Assembly: GCA_040384625.1 (NCBI GenBank)
Contig: JAZKIW010000015.1
Location: 1-64,000 of the forward strand
Origin: CADEEN01 sp040384625
Lineage (GTDB): Bacteria > Pseudomonadota > Gammaproteobacteria > Burkholderiales > Burkholderiaceae_C
Length of the DNA: 64,000 bases
Reading direction: 5' to 3'
Below are positions 48,019-58,740 of this stretch, in pieces. The notes beneath the pieces were generated by a model, which did no database searches, was not told the DNA's origin, and was given only the letters and a program-made list of their open reading frames with translations. How positions within the stretch are numbered: the first letter of the stretch is position 1; each line of letters starts with the position of its first letter. The translations under genes and the position numbers were made by a program.

Positions 48019-48962
48019 CGCGAGCGCCCGATGCCCATGAGTGGCTGCCAGGCGTAGCCCGAGCGCGTCACCAGGGCACACAGCAGGGTGACCAGGGCGT
48101 CGGCGTCGGCGGTCGTCGCGACGACGGCGTCGGGCCCCGGCTCTGCCAGGGCATCGCGCAGCGTGAGGCGCGTGGCGGCGAGCTGCGCCGGCACGATCAT
48201 CGTCGTCTGCGCGTGGAACGACCACACGCGCTGGGCATCGGGCCGTGCCGGTTCGAAGGCGGGGTCGCCGATGCTGCGCAGGCTGGCTTCGCCGGCGTCA
48301 ACCGGGGCTGCGCCGCTCGCGCCGAGGCGCTCGCGCACATGCACGGTCATCGCGGTCTCATCGATATCGAAGATCACGCGGTGCGAGCGGTCTTCGTTCG
48401 CCCGCAGGTGCAGCTGGGCGACCCACACGCCCTCAGCTTCACCGCGCACCAGATCGAAGGGAACGCCGGCCTTGGCCAGCGCCTGCAGACGTTGCACCAG
48501 CACGTTGGCCGGTACCGCCGCGGCACCTCGCATCGCTTCGATGCGGGTCACCGACCTGGCGAGCCACAGGACGGCCGCGACAAACAGCGCGGCATGCAAC
48601 AAGGCGAAGACGCTGAAGAAGATCCAGGGCCGTTGTGCAAGCGCGGCGAGGGCCGGCATGCCCACGGCTTCCTGCGAGCCGGCCCACATCATCAACAGGA
48701 TCGGCAGCATGGCAGCGCAGGCCAGCAGGCGCGCCACGTACTGCTGCCGATCGTCCTGCGACGTGAAGGCCAGGGCCAGCGCGAGCAGGGCGGGCGCGGC
48801 ACACACGGCTACGTCGAAAGGCCCTCGATCAGCGCCGGCGATCACCAGCCAGGCCCAGGCCAGACCCCCCATCGCCGTCAGCAGGGCCACACCGAGCACC
48901 GGCACGCGGCCCAGCGGGGCCATGCGCGGCGCGTCGGTGTGCAGAGCGAGGCTTTCAATCAT
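48015..48962 (-). CDS. Multi-span membrane protein of unknown function
   Basis: A 315-residue protein with four hydrophobic segments in the first 140 residues ('VLGVALLTAMGGLAWAWLVI', 'VAVCAAPALLALALAFTS', 'LLACAAMLPILLMMWAG', 'FSVFALLHAALFVAAVLWLA') and a soluble C-terminal domain of about 170 residues. I recognise no family. It lies 24 bases after a secreted-protein gene and is coupled to a lipoprotein gene, so the three may build an envelope module. Confidence 0.65.
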   Translation of the reverse strand: MIESLALHTDAPRMAPLGRVPVLGVALLTAMGGLAWAWLVIAGADRGPFDVAVCAAPALLALALAFTSQDDRQQYVARLLACAAMLPILLMMWAGSQEAVGMPALAALAQRPWIFFSVFALLHAALFVAAVLWLARSVTRIEAMRGAAAVPANVLVQRLQALAKAGVPFDLVRGEAEGVWVAQLHLRANEDRSHRVIFDIDETAMTVHVRERLGASGAAPVDAGEASLRSIGDPAFEPARPDAQRVWSFHAQTTMIVPAQLAATRLTLRDALAEPGPDAVVATTADADALVTLLCALVTRSGYAWQPLMGIGRSR

Positions 48963-48986
48963 GGTCTGGCGCCTTGTTCGGCCGGG

Positions 48987-49481
48987 TCAGCGATGCCGGC
49001 CCTCGACCAGGCGGTCGGGCACCACATTGGCCACCATCGGGCGGCCCTGCTCCTCGACCACGTAGACCGTGAAGGGCCGCTGCGGCGCCGTGCCGGCGGG
49101 CTGCAGCCACATGTAGAAGGCGAAGCCCTGCTGGCCGGCAGCGTCGGTCGTGCGCGTCACGGTGACGCTGCGCCCGGGGGCGTGGCCGCGCGCGAAGAAG
49201 GGCAGGATCTGCTGGTCCAGCGCGCGCTTGATCGCGGCGTCACCGCTGCGCGCCACCAAGGTCGGGCTCAGCATCGCGTGGGCCTGGGCGGCGTCGCCGG
49301 CCATCGCGGTGGCGATGAAGGCGTCGGCCGCGCGGCGGAAGGGCTCGGCGTCCTGCGCCATGCGCAGGTCGGCCGCGACGGCGGCAACGGGCGCCGACGG
49401 CGCCTGGGCCAGGGCCGGCAGCGGCTCGGCGAGGAAGGCGCTGGCCATGGCCCACAGCAGGGGATGCGAGAGGTTCGGCAT
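48987..49481 (-). CDS. Secreted protein, DUF4019/DUF3887-like
   Basis: A 164-residue protein with a signal peptide (residues 1-26, LLWAMASAFLAEPLPALAQA). The mature part has a helical first half ('FRRAADAFIATAMAGDAAQA') and ends in strands ('FAFYMWLQPAGTAPQRPFTV'). This matches the cystatin/SnoaL-like pattern of DUF4019 or DUF3887 periplasmic proteins, but only loosely. It is the first gene of the three-gene envelope group on the minus strand. Confidence 0.6.
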   Translation of the reverse strand: MPNLSHPLLWAMASAFLAEPLPALAQAPSAPVAAVAADLRMAQDAEPFRRAADAFIATAMAGDAAQAHAMLSPTLVARSGDAAIKRALDQQILPFFARGHAPGRSVTVTRTTDAAGQQGFAFYMWLQPAGTAPQRPFTVYVVEEQGRPMVANVVPDRLVEGRHR

Positions 49482-49577
49482 GGTGATCGGCTCCGGGTTG
49501 GTGCCGGGTGGGCCGGCATGCCAAGCAGTGTCGGAGGCCGCCGTATCAACGCCGTTTCGCGCCGCGGCGCGCGGGTT

Positions 49578-50747
49578 TCAATTGTTGCCGGCGACTTCGA
49601 CCCAGGTTCCGCGCTCCTGCGACGCGATGCAGGCCTCGATGAAGGCCATCGTGTGCGCGCCGTCCTCGAGGCGCGGGTAGGGCCGCTCGGCCAGCGATTC
49701 GCCCAGCTCGCGCGCCATGCGCTCCTGCGCCAGCTCGGCGTAGAGGTTGGCGAAGGCCTCGCGCAAGCCTTCTGGATGACCCCGCGGCGTGCGCCCACCA
49801 GCAATGATCTCGGGCGGCAGGTAGGCATCGCCGCGGCCAATGCGGCGCACCGGCTCGCCCTGCAGCGCCAGGTTCAGGTAGCTGGGGTCGCGGTGCCACC
49901 AGTCGAGCATGCCCTTCTCGCCGTAGACGCGCAGGCGGATGTCGTTCTCGCCGCCGGCGGCGGCCTGGGTAACCGTGAACGTACCGCGCGCGCCGTTGGC
50001 GAACTCGAGCAGGGCCGAGACATGGTCGATCACCTTGCGCCCGGGCATCAGCGTGCCGACGTCCGCCGCGACGCGTGCGACGGTCTGGCCGGCGACGAAG
50101 CAGGCCAGTTGCTGCGCATGGCAGCCGATGGCGCTCATCACCAGGGCACGACCGCTGCGCTCCGGGTCGAGCACCCAGCGCAGACGGTTGGTGAGCGGGC
50201 CGTCCTCGAGCCGCGTCGCCAAGCCACTCTGGATGTATTCCACCTGCACCAGGCGCACCGGGCCGATCGCGCCGTCGTGCACCAACTGGCGCGCATGGCG
50301 CGTCATCGGGTATGCCGAATAGGCGTGCGCGATCGCGAACAGGCGCTGGCGGGCTTGCGCCCGCGCGATCAGGTCAAGCGCCTCGGCATGCGTTTCGCTG
50401 AGGGGTTTGTCGCACACCACGTCGAGGCCCGCGTCGAGCGCAGCGGCGGCATAGCGGTAATGGGTGTCGTTGGGCGTCATGATCGCCACCGCGTCGATGC
50501 GATCGCTGCGCTGCGCTTCGGCGCGCAGCATCTCGGCCACATCGCCGTAGCTGCGCGCCGCGTCGAGGCCCAGCGTGACGCCGGCCGCGCGCGAGCGCGC
50601 CGCGTCACTCGAGAACACCCCCGCAGTGACGCGAAACCAGCCGTCGAACTCCGCCGCACCGCGGTGCATCTGACCGATCCAGGACTCGGGTCCACCTCCA
50701 ATGACTGCCAGCCGCAGGGGCCGGCCGAAACGTTCGCGCAAACCCAT
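49578..50747 (-). CDS. Gfo/Idh/MocA-family oxidoreductase
   Basis: A 389-residue NAD(P)-dependent sugar/polyol dehydrogenase-like enzyme. The nucleotide-binding start is 'LRLAVIGGGPESWIGQMHRG', and the conserved catalytic-Lys motif is 'VVCDKPLSET'. 'SAIGCHAQQLACFVAGQ' carries the family's active-site His. AAGGAG lies 8 bases before ATG 50747; earlier frames overlap the ggt promoter. The 'GGGPESxIG' type groups with dehydrogenases of inositols and anhydrosugars. It diverges from the gamma-glutamyltransferase gene. Substrate unknown. Confidence 0.88.
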   Translation of the reverse strand: MGLRERFGRPLRLAVIGGGPESWIGQMHRGAAEFDGWFRVTAGVFSSDAARSRAAGVTLGLDAARSYGDVAEMLRAEAQRSDRIDAVAIMTPNDTHYRYAAAALDAGLDVVCDKPLSETHAEALDLIARAQARQRLFAIAHAYSAYPMTRHARQLVHDGAIGPVRLVQVEYIQSGLATRLEDGPLTNRLRWVLDPERSGRALVMSAIGCHAQQLACFVAGQTVARVAADVGTLMPGRKVIDHVSALLEFANGARGTFTVTQAAAGGENDIRLRVYGEKGMLDWWHRDPSYLNLALQGEPVRRIGRGDAYLPPEIIAGGRTPRGHPEGLREAFANLYAELAQERMARELGESLAERPYPRLEDGAHTMAFIEACIASQERGTWVEVAGNN

Positions 50748-50895
50748 CCCCAACTCTCCTTGATGTGTGCAGCCCATGCTAACCAATGCTGCCCAGCGCA
50801 CACCTCGTAACGACCCGGGTTGCGCCGGCGGCGGCGTGGCGCCAGCATCTGGGTACAAAGCGATACTCCCCCCAGCATCCCCAAGGAGACAGACC

Positions 50896-52809
50896 ATGAC
50901 CCCCTCCCGACTCGCCCTGTCGCAACCAACGCACGTTGCCGTTGCCGCTCTGATCGCTTGCGGTCTGGCCGGCGCCGTACATGCCGACGATGGCGACGGC
51001 GACCAGACGCTCGGTGTTGCTTTGTCGGTCAAGCTGCCGCCACAGGCCAAGGGCAAGCCCCCGACCTGGGCCGGCCAGGCCTACCGTCAAGGCGTGGTCT
51101 CGGTGGCCAACCCATACGGCGCGGAGGCCGGGGCCCAGATGCTCGAAGCCGGTGGCAACGCCATCGATGCCGCAGTGGCGATCGTTTACGCCCTCAACGT
51201 CGTCGAGCCTCAGTCGGCTGGGGTGGGCGGCGGCGGCTTCATGATGATTCACCTGGCCAAGGGCGGCCGCACCTTCGCCATCGACACGCGCGAGAAGGCG
51301 CCGGCCGGGGCCACGCCCGGAATGTTCGTCGGCGTGCCGAACTCGTCGCTGCAGGGCGTTGCGGTCGGCGTGCCCGGCATGGTGCGCGGTACCGCGCACG
51401 CGCTTGAACATTACGGCAATCTGCGCCTGGCTACGGTGATCCAGCCGGCCATCAAGCTCGCCGACGAAGGCTTCGCCGCCACGGCGCGATACGCTGCGGT
51501 CAGCTGCAACAGCCGTTCGCAGAACTCGCCCGAATCGGCCGCCTTCTTCTGCCCCGGTGGCGGCAACAACGGGCCGGTGCTCGGTTCGCTGGTGCAGAAC
51601 AAGCCGCTGGCGGAAACCTTCCGCCTGATCGCCGCCCACGGCGCGGACTGCTTCTACCTCTACATGCCCGACAAGGGCTGCGACATCGCCAAGGGCATCG
51701 TCGAGGGCCAGAAGTTCAACCGCCCGCAGGCACCGAACGGCAAGGGCGGCAGCATGACGCTCGACGACCTGGCGAACTACCGTGCCATCGAGCGCACACC
51801 CACCGAAGGCAGCTACCGCGGCTACCAGATCAAGGCCATGTCACCGCCCTCGTCAGGTGGCCTGACCATGATCCAGATGTTGAAGATGCTGGAGCGCTTT
51901 CCGCTCGGTGATGCGAGCCAGGGCTATGGCTTCGGCAGCACCAAGACGCTCAACGTGATGGCCGATGCGATGCGCGTCGCCTTTGCCGACCGTGGTGTGT
52001 GGATGGGCGACGTCGACTTCGTCTCGGTGCCGATGAAGGGCTTGCTGAACCCGGCCTATGTCGGGCTGCGCGGTGCCGCCATCGTGCCGGGCGCGCGCAT
52101 CAACCCGAATCCGGTGGCCGCCGACCCGCGACCCTTCGAAACGGCCGGCCTCGAACCCGCCACACGCCTGGCCGTGGCCGACCCAGTGACCGGCCCGGGC
52201 GAGACGACGACGCACTTCTCGGTTGTCGACAAGTGGGGCAACATGGTTTCGTACACCAACACCATCGAGTCCTCGCACGGCATCGGCGTGTTCGCCGGCT
52301 ACAAAAACCCGGACGGTTCGTTCAAGAGCCACGGCTTCCTGCTCAACAACGAACTCACCGACTTCAACACAGCGCCGACCACCAATCCGTTCACGGGCAG
52401 CGCCGGATACAACGACGTGCAGCCCGGGAAGCGCCCGCGCAGCAGCATGACGCCGGCGATGATCTTCCCACCCGACGGGCAACCGCTGATCGCGTACGGC
52501 TCGCCGGGCGGTGCCACGATCATCAACTCGGTGCTCAACGTCACGCTGAACCTGATCGACCACAAAATGACCCTGCAGGACGCGATCAATGCGCCGCGCC
52601 TGTCGGTCACCAGCACGGCCTCGTCGCTGGCGATCGAGAACGGCTTCTCGGCGGCCAGCCTCGACGGCCTGCGCGCCCTCGGCTACAGCGTCGGCAGCCC
52701 GGCCGATATCGGCTCGGTGCAAGCGGTGCTGGTCGACCTGAAGACCGGCAAGCAGTACGGCGCCGCAGACGCTCGGCGCGAGGGCACCGTGATCGGATTG
52801 CCGCGTTGA
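50896..52809 (+). CDS. ggt: Gamma-glutamyltransferase
   Basis: A 637-residue exported Ntn-hydrolase that splits gamma-glutamyl bonds of glutathione and related peptides. ATG 50896 follows AAGGAGA. Residues 1-31 form a signal peptide (cleavage near AVHA-DD). The self-processing site is 'GETTTHFSVVD' with nucleophile T438. The large subunit has 'QSAGVGGGGFMMIHL' and 'AIDTREKAPAGATPGMF'; the small subunit has 'RPRSSMTPAMIF' and 'YGSPGGATIINSVLNVTLN'. Length is slightly above the 580 typical for E. coli Ggt owing to the N-terminal extension. Its stop overlaps the TTG start of a small exported-protein gene. Confidence 0.93.
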   Translation: MTPSRLALSQPTHVAVAALIACGLAGAVHADDGDGDQTLGVALSVKLPPQAKGKPPTWAGQAYRQGVVSVANPYGAEAGAQMLEAGGNAIDAAVAIVYALNVVEPQSAGVGGGGFMMIHLAKGGRTFAIDTREKAPAGATPGMFVGVPNSSLQGVAVGVPGMVRGTAHALEHYGNLRLATVIQPAIKLADEGFAATARYAAVSCNSRSQNSPESAAFFCPGGGNNGPVLGSLVQNKPLAETFRLIAAHGADCFYLYMPDKGCDIAKGIVEGQKFNRPQAPNGKGGSMTLDDLANYRAIERTPTEGSYRGYQIKAMSPPSSGGLTMIQMLKMLERFPLGDASQGYGFGSTKTLNVMADAMRVAFADRGVWMGDVDFVSVPMKGLLNPAYVGLRGAAIVPGARINPNPVAADPRPFETAGLEPATRLAVADPVTGPGETTTHFSVVDKWGNMVSYTNTIESSHGIGVFAGYKNPDGSFKSHGFLLNNELTDFNTAPTTNPFTGSAGYNDVQPGKRPRSSMTPAMIFPPDGQPLIAYGSPGGATIINSVLNVTLNLIDHKMTLQDAINAPRLSVTSTASSLAIENGFSAASLDGLRALGYSVGSPADIGSVQAVLVDLKTGKQYGAADARREGTVIGLPR

Positions 52810-53207
52810 GAAGGGCCCTGTTCCTCGCCCTGTCGCTGGGCGCCCTGTTCGGGCCGCCCGTGTCAGCCCAGTCGTTTGCCGACACCAACGAGTTCAATGG
52901 GCGTTGGAACGTGAGCATTCAAAGCGGCACGAGTCGGCCCCATGCGGCGAAACTCGTCCTGACGGACTTCGACGGCACCTGGCAAGACCTTGGTGCGCGC
53001 GCGGCCGCCCGGGCAAAGGTCTGCAGGGGCAAGAAGTTCCCCGTGACGGTGCAGGTGAGCCAGGCCACGCAACTCGAGTTCATGGCCTGGGGCTCGTCGG
53101 TTTCGCCGGCGTGCCCGGACATCAGCCTGACCGTCCGGCCCGTCAGCCCGAAGGTGCTGGAAGGGCGCACGGCCACCGGTGAACCGGTCAGGCTGACGCG
53201 CCAATAG
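52806..53207 (+). CDS. Small exported protein coupled to ggt
   Basis: A 133-residue protein starting at TTG 52806, which overlaps the ggt stop (TTGA). The N-terminus is a signal peptide (RRALFLALSLGALFGPPVSA-Q). The mature protein is beta-rich, with 'FNGRWNVSIQSGTSRPHAAK' and two conserved-looking cysteines ('AKVCRGKK', 'VSPACPDIS'). I recognise no family. No stop separates it from the opposite-strand oxidoreductase gene: the two stops are adjacent at 53207/53208. Confidence 0.6.
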   Translation: MRRALFLALSLGALFGPPVSAQSFADTNEFNGRWNVSIQSGTSRPHAAKLVLTDFDGTWQDLGARAAARAKVCRGKKFPVTVQVSQATQLEFMAWGSSVSPACPDISLTVRPVSPKVLEGRTATGEPVRLTRQ

Positions 53208-54563
53208 CTAGCTCAGTTCCGACAGACGCCGCGCTTGGGGATTGAGCGTAACGATGTCGGCGATGTCGACCGGCCGGTTGCTGCGGATTGAGTCCATGCC
53301 GGCGATGCCGACCGCGATCGATGCCGCACCCTGCTCGTGCCCTGCCGTGCGGCCGAGGGCATCGGGCGGCTGCGGCGGGCCGTAGAAGTGCGCGTTGAGG
53401 ATCTCGTCTGCGCCGCCGTGCGCAGCACGGATCTCTGGCATCGGCACCAGGCTGCTGCCGGCGAAATGTGGGAACACGCGGATCCACTCCCCTTCGGCCT
53501 CGGCCCCGGGCCTGTCTTCAACCTGCCACTCGCCGGGCGCCACGGCGCGGTTCATGTGGGTGCCGATGAACTCGTGGTACTCGATGCGCCCGCGGTCGCC
53601 GTTGAAGGTCACGCGCATGCCCTCGCGCGGGCTGAAGCACACGAGCGAGTAGGTCAGCAGCTCGCCGGTCCGGTAGCGCACGTTGAGCGACATCTGATCC
53701 GGGATGTCGATGCCGTCGCGGAACACGTTGCGGTCGCGCAGATAGCCGGTTTCGGTCTCGGCCTTCAAGTACAGCTCGCGGAAGGACTCGCTCTCGCTGA
53801 GGTCGAGGCGGAACGGATCGCCGACGGCCAGCGGCTCGCCGGTGTAGCGCGGGTAGCGGGTGAGCTGCTCGTCGCCGCGGGCGACGGCGTTGTCGCGGCC
53901 GTAGAACACGCGGTCACCGTAGCCGAAGACCTGCTGCGGGATCGCGTCGAGCCACCAGTTCACCAGGTCGAAGTGGTGCGTGGCCTTGTGCACCAGCAGG
54001 CTGCCGGAGTTCTCGATCTGCGCGTGCCAGCGGCGGAAATAGTCGGCGCCATGGTGCGTGTCGAGCAGGTATTCAAGATTGACCGAGCGAACGCGGCCGA
54101 TCGTGCCGGCCAGGATCAACTCCTTCACCTTGCTGCGGAACGGCGCCCAGCGGTAGTTGAATGCGACACGCAGGCGCTTGCCGCTTGCCGCCACGGCGTC
54201 GAGCACGGCTCGGCACTTGGCGGCGTCGGTCGTCATCGGCTTCTCGGTGATCACGTCGCAACCTGCGCGCAGCGCACGCACGATGTAGTCGTGGTGGGCC
54301 GAATCCTGGGTGCAGACGAAGACCTCGTCGGGCCGCTCGGCGCGCAGCAGCTCTTCGAAGCGTTCCGCCGTGTAGGCCGGCACCGCGGCATGGCCCAAGC
54401 GAGCGAGGCGCTGGTTGTAGTAGGCCATGCGCACGCTGCTCAGGTCGCACAGCGCGACCAGCTCGTTGGTCCGGCCATAGGTTGTGACCAGCGGCTCGAC
54501 GAAGCTGAAGGCGCGACCGCCGGTGCCGACGAAGGCATGCCGCTTCTTGCGCTGGGTTGTCAT
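53208..54563 (-). CDS. Gfo/Idh/MocA-family oxidoreductase, divergent from the sugar ABC operon
   Basis: A 451-residue oxidoreductase. The NAD(P) motif is 'HAFVGTGGRAFSFVEPLVTT' and the catalytic-Lys motif 'VITEKPMTTD'. 'LVHKATHHFDLVNWWL' carries paired histidines typical of a subgroup of larger MocA-like enzymes. At 451 residues it is longer than the usual 340-390, with extra C-terminal sequence containing 'GGADEILNAHFYGPP'. ATG 54563 follows GGAGTGA. It shares a 122-bp divergent promoter region with the binding-protein gene. Confidence 0.87.
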   Translation of the reverse strand: MTTQRKKRHAFVGTGGRAFSFVEPLVTTYGRTNELVALCDLSSVRMAYYNQRLARLGHAAVPAYTAERFEELLRAERPDEVFVCTQDSAHHDYIVRALRAGCDVITEKPMTTDAAKCRAVLDAVAASGKRLRVAFNYRWAPFRSKVKELILAGTIGRVRSVNLEYLLDTHHGADYFRRWHAQIENSGSLLVHKATHHFDLVNWWLDAIPQQVFGYGDRVFYGRDNAVARGDEQLTRYPRYTGEPLAVGDPFRLDLSESESFRELYLKAETETGYLRDRNVFRDGIDIPDQMSLNVRYRTGELLTYSLVCFSPREGMRVTFNGDRGRIEYHEFIGTHMNRAVAPGEWQVEDRPGAEAEGEWIRVFPHFAGSSLVPMPEIRAAHGGADEILNAHFYGPPQPPDALGRTAGHEQGAASIAVGIAGMDSIRSNRPVDIADIVTLNPQARRLSELS

Positions 54564-54685
54564 CGTTCTCACTCCGTTTCGCCTTGAGGGTATGTTCTAG
54601 TCTGCCGCATCGCAGCTTGCGTTCACAGTTCCCGCAGGGCGCGAGCGCCCTCAGCGCAACCCGAACCCCGTGGAGCACCCTGTTC

Positions 54686-55948
54686 ATGAGCACACTCAAC
54701 CGCCGCCAATTCGTCGCTTCTGCCGGTGCCGCGGCCACCGTCGGCTGGGCGCCAGCCTCCTTCGCTCAGGCGGGCACGAGACTGCGCTGCTTCTGGTGGG
54801 GCAACCCCGACCGTGACAAGCGCACCCGGGCTCTGCTCGACGCGTATGCCAAGAAGACGGGCATGAGCATCGCAGCCGAGTCGCTCGGCTGGGGCGACTA
54901 CTGGACCAAGCTCGGCACTCAAGTGGCCGGCGGCAACGCGCCCGACCTGATCCAGATGGACTACCGCTACCTGTTCGAGTACGCGCGCCGCGACACCCTG
55001 CTACCGCTCGACGCCCTGTTGCCGCTGCCCGATTTCAGCGCGGGCGATCGCAACGGCGGCAAGGTCGACGGAAAGCTCTACGGCGTCAACCTCGGGAGCA
55101 ATTCCAAGGCCATGGTCTACGACGTGGACATGCTGGCCAAGGTCGGCGCCAAAACGCTCGACATGGCGTGGACCTGGGACGACTTCGCCCGCATCGGCGG
55201 CGAGGTCTCGAAGGTCAATCCCGGCAAGTACTGGGGCTCGAGCGACAACAGCCGTTGGGAGCAGGGCTTCGAGCAGTGGCTCAACCAGCGCGGCAAGTCG
55301 CTCTACTCGGCCGATGGCAAGGCCGGGTTCACCGCGGACGACGTGGCAGGCTGGTTCGCGCTGTGGGACAAGTTCCGCAAGGCCGGCGTGATCCCGCCGG
55401 CCGACGTCGGCGCCACCAACAACGGCAAGATCGAGGAATACGAACTCACGCGTGGACTGGCGGCGATGAGCTTCGTCAATTCCAACCAGGTCGTCGCGTT
55501 CCAGGGCCTGAGCAAGAGCAAGCTCGCGATCAGTCCCTTCCCGCGTGACAAGGGCGGCTCCTCAGGCCACTACATCAAGCCTTCGCAGATGATGAGTGTG
55601 TCGTCCAAGAGCAAGGCGCCGGAGGATGCGGCCAAGCTCATCAACTACATGGTCACCGACCCGGAGGGGGTGAAGTTCCTCGGCATCGAACGCGGCGTGC
55701 CTTGCTCGGCCGCGGCGCGCGCCGTGCTGGCCCCGGAAGTCGACGCCCTGGGCAAGATGCAGATCGACTACGTTGCCGCGCTGACCAAGGTCGCCGTGCC
55801 GCTGCCACCGCCGCCGCCCAAGGGTGCTGGCGAGATCGAGAACCTGCTGAAGCGCGTGGCGGACTCGGTGGCCTTCGGCAAGGCGAGCGTGAAGGACGGC
55901 GCGCAGCAGTTCCACACCGAAGCGGTCGCCATCCTCGCCCGCGCCTGA
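54686..55948 (+). CDS. Carbohydrate ABC transporter substrate-binding protein
   Basis: A 420-residue periplasmic binding protein (UgpB/MalE-like, cluster SBP_bac_1). The N-terminus 'MSTLNRRQFVASAGAAATVG' has a twin-arginine motif followed by a hydrophobic stretch and an Ala-rich cleavage site, so Tat export is plausible. 'LGTQVAGGNAPDLIQMDYRY' and 'LYGVNLGSNSKAMVYDVDML' are standard SBP segments. It is first in a six-gene plus-strand operon with two permeases, two MocA-type oxidoreductases and the ATPase. The ligand is probably a sugar, polyol or glycoside. Confidence 0.9.
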   Translation: MSTLNRRQFVASAGAAATVGWAPASFAQAGTRLRCFWWGNPDRDKRTRALLDAYAKKTGMSIAAESLGWGDYWTKLGTQVAGGNAPDLIQMDYRYLFEYARRDTLLPLDALLPLPDFSAGDRNGGKVDGKLYGVNLGSNSKAMVYDVDMLAKVGAKTLDMAWTWDDFARIGGEVSKVNPGKYWGSSDNSRWEQGFEQWLNQRGKSLYSADGKAGFTADDVAGWFALWDKFRKAGVIPPADVGATNNGKIEEYELTRGLAAMSFVNSNQVVAFQGLSKSKLAISPFPRDKGGSSGHYIKPSQMMSVSSKSKAPEDAAKLINYMVTDPEGVKFLGIERGVPCSAAARAVLAPEVDALGKMQIDYVAALTKVAVPLPPPPPKGAGEIENLLKRVADSVAFGKASVKDGAQQFHTEAVAILARA

Positions 55949-55962
55949 ACCAGGTGGTCCAC

Positions 55963-56854
<892 letters not shown>

Positions 56855-56868
<14 letters not shown>

Positions 56869-57718
56869 CCCCACGCCGCTGACGCCGCGCTCGGTCGCCG
56901 TGAGCGTGCTGCGCCATGCGCTGCTGATCGCACTCACCTTCGTGATGCTCTACCCGCTGCTGTGGATGCTCGCCTCGTCGTTCAAGCCCGAGAACATCAT
57001 CTTCACGGACCTGTCGATCTGGCCGCCGTCGTTCGCTTTCGACAACTATCGCCAGGGCTGGACGGCACTGCAGGAAAGCTTCTCGGTCTTCTTCAGGAAT
57101 TCCTTCCTGGTCGCGATCCTGGTCGTCATCGGTAACACGGTGTCGTGCTCGATCACCGCCTACGCCTTCGCGCGGCTCGAATTCCGCGGCCGCAAATTCT
57201 GGTTCGTCGTGATGCTCGGCACGCTGATGCTGCCCTACCACGTGACCCTGATCCCGCAGTACGTGCTCTTCCTGAAGCTCGGTTGGATCGACACCTTCCT
57301 GCCGCTGATCGTGCCCAAGTTCCTGGCCGCCGACGCCTTCTTCATCTTCCTGATGGTGCAGTTCTTCCGCGGCATCCCGCGCGAGCTGGACGAGGCCGCT
57401 GTGATGGACGGCTGCAGTCCTTGGCGCATCTACTGGAAGATCATGCTGCCGCTCTCGCTCCCGGTGCTGGCCACCACCGCGATTTTCTCGTTCCTCTGGA
57501 CCTGGAACGACTTCCTCGGCCCGCTCGTCTACCTGAACGAAGCCGCGCACTACACCGTACCGCTGGCCCTGCGCTCCTTCGTGGACTCGACCGGGCAGTC
57601 CGCCTGGGGCCAGCTGTTCGCGATGTCGGTGCTGGCGGTGCTGCCGATCTTCCTGTTCTTCCTCTTCTTCCAGCGCCTGATCATTGAAGGCGTGGCTCAC
57701 TCGGGCATGAAACGATGA
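56855..57718 (+). CDS. Sugar ABC permease (MalG/UgpE-like)
   Basis: A 287-residue permease with six helices. 'LTFVMLYPLLWMLASSFKPE' at the N-terminus and 'ELDEAAVMDGCSPWRIYWKI' (EAA loop) followed by 'MLPLSLPVLATTAIFSFL' are typical of the second permease of carbohydrate importers. ATG 56855 lies inside the end of the first permease gene. The stop overlaps the next ATG by 4 bases (ATGA). Confidence 0.9.
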
Positions 57719-58740
57719 CCTCCAAACCCTCCCTGCGATTCGCCGCCATCGGCCTGAACCACAACCACATTTATGGCCAGACGGTCGCCCTGCTCGACGC
57801 CGGCGCCGAACTGGTCGCTGTGCACGCCCAGGAGGACGACCTCGCTGCGGCGTACATGAAGCGCTTCCCCCAGGCCCGGCGCGTCGCCGACCGGCGCGCG
57901 ATCCTCGACGACACGAGCATCCAGATGATCGTCAGCGCGACGATCCCCGACACGCGCGCTGCCACCGCCATCGACGTGATGCGCCACGGCAAGGACGTGA
58001 TGGTCGACAAGCCTGGCGTCATCAGCCTCGACGAACTCGCCCAGGTGAAGCGCGTGCAGGCCGAGACCGGGCGCATCTTCTCGGTCTGCTTCTCTGAGCG
58101 CTTCGAGAACCGGGCCACCGAGAAGGCCAGCCGGCTGGTCGCCGAGGGCGCGATCGGCCGCGTCGTGCAAACCGTCGGTCTGGGCCCGCACGCGCTGCGC
58201 AACAACCCGCGGCCGGACTGGTTCTTTCAGCGCAAGCGCTATGGCGGCATCCTGTGCGACATCGCCGCGCATCAGTGCGACCAGTTCCTGCACTTCACCG
58301 GCTCCACGCGCGCCGAGGTCGTGGCCTCGCATATCGCCAACCACGGCAACCCTGAGACGCCGGAGCTTGAAGACTTCGGTGAAGTGCTGCTGCGCGGCAA
58401 CGGCGGCAGCGGCTACATCCGCGTCGACTGGTTCACGCCCAAGGGCCTGGGTGTATGGGGCGACGGGCGCTTGACGATCCTCGGCACCGAGGGCTACATC
58501 GAGCTGCGCAAGTATGTCGATGTGGCCGGCCGACCCGGCGGCGACCACCTCTTCCTCGTCGACGGCAAGGGCACCCAGCACATCGACTGCAGCGCCGAGC
58601 CGCTGCCTTACGGCCCCCGCCTGATCGCCGATGTGCTGAACCGCACCGACACTGCCATGCGCCAGGAACACTGCTTCCTCGCCACCGAGCTGGCCCTGAA
58701 AGCCGAGGCGATGGCGACGCGCCTGGACCTGACGCCATGA
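57715..58740 (+). CDS. Gfo/Idh/MocA-family oxidoreductase within the sugar ABC operon
   Basis: A 341-residue oxidoreductase whose nucleotide-binding turn is atypical: 'RFAAIGLNHNHIYGQTVALL' has Asn-His-Asn-His where GxGxxG is usual. The catalytic-Lys motif is 'VMVDKPGVIS', and 'ILCDIAAHQCDQFLHFTG' carries the family His. The histidines in the turn suggest a special cofactor or metal contact, or a subgroup acting on glycosides. ATG 57715 and its stop overlap both neighbours by 4 bases. It probably works on the imported carbohydrate together with the next gene. Confidence 0.86.
   Translation: MTSKPSLRFAAIGLNHNHIYGQTVALLDAGAELVAVHAQEDDLAAAYMKRFPQARRVADRRAILDDTSIQMIVSATIPDTRAATAIDVMRHGKDVMVDKPGVISLDELAQVKRVQAETGRIFSVCFSERFENRATEKASRLVAEGAIGRVVQTVGLGPHALRNNPRPDWFFQRKRYGGILCDIAAHQCDQFLHFTGSTRAEVVASHIANHGNPETPELEDFGEVLLRGNGGSGYIRVDWFTPKGLGVWGDGRLTILGTEGYIELRKYVDVAGRPGGDHLFLVDGKGTQHIDCSAEPLPYGPRLIADVLNRTDTAMRQEHCFLATELALKAEAMATRLDLTP

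Noticed and set aside
47952..50810. Long open frame of 952 codons on the plus strand
   Set aside because: It runs antisense to four well-supported minus-strand genes and its translation is His/Arg/Gly-rich low-complexity sequence typical of high-GC shadow frames.
54586..54604. TGTTCT in the divergent promoter of the sugar ABC operon as another IclR-type site
   Set aside because: Only the left half-site is present; the right arm does not match at the fixed spacing.
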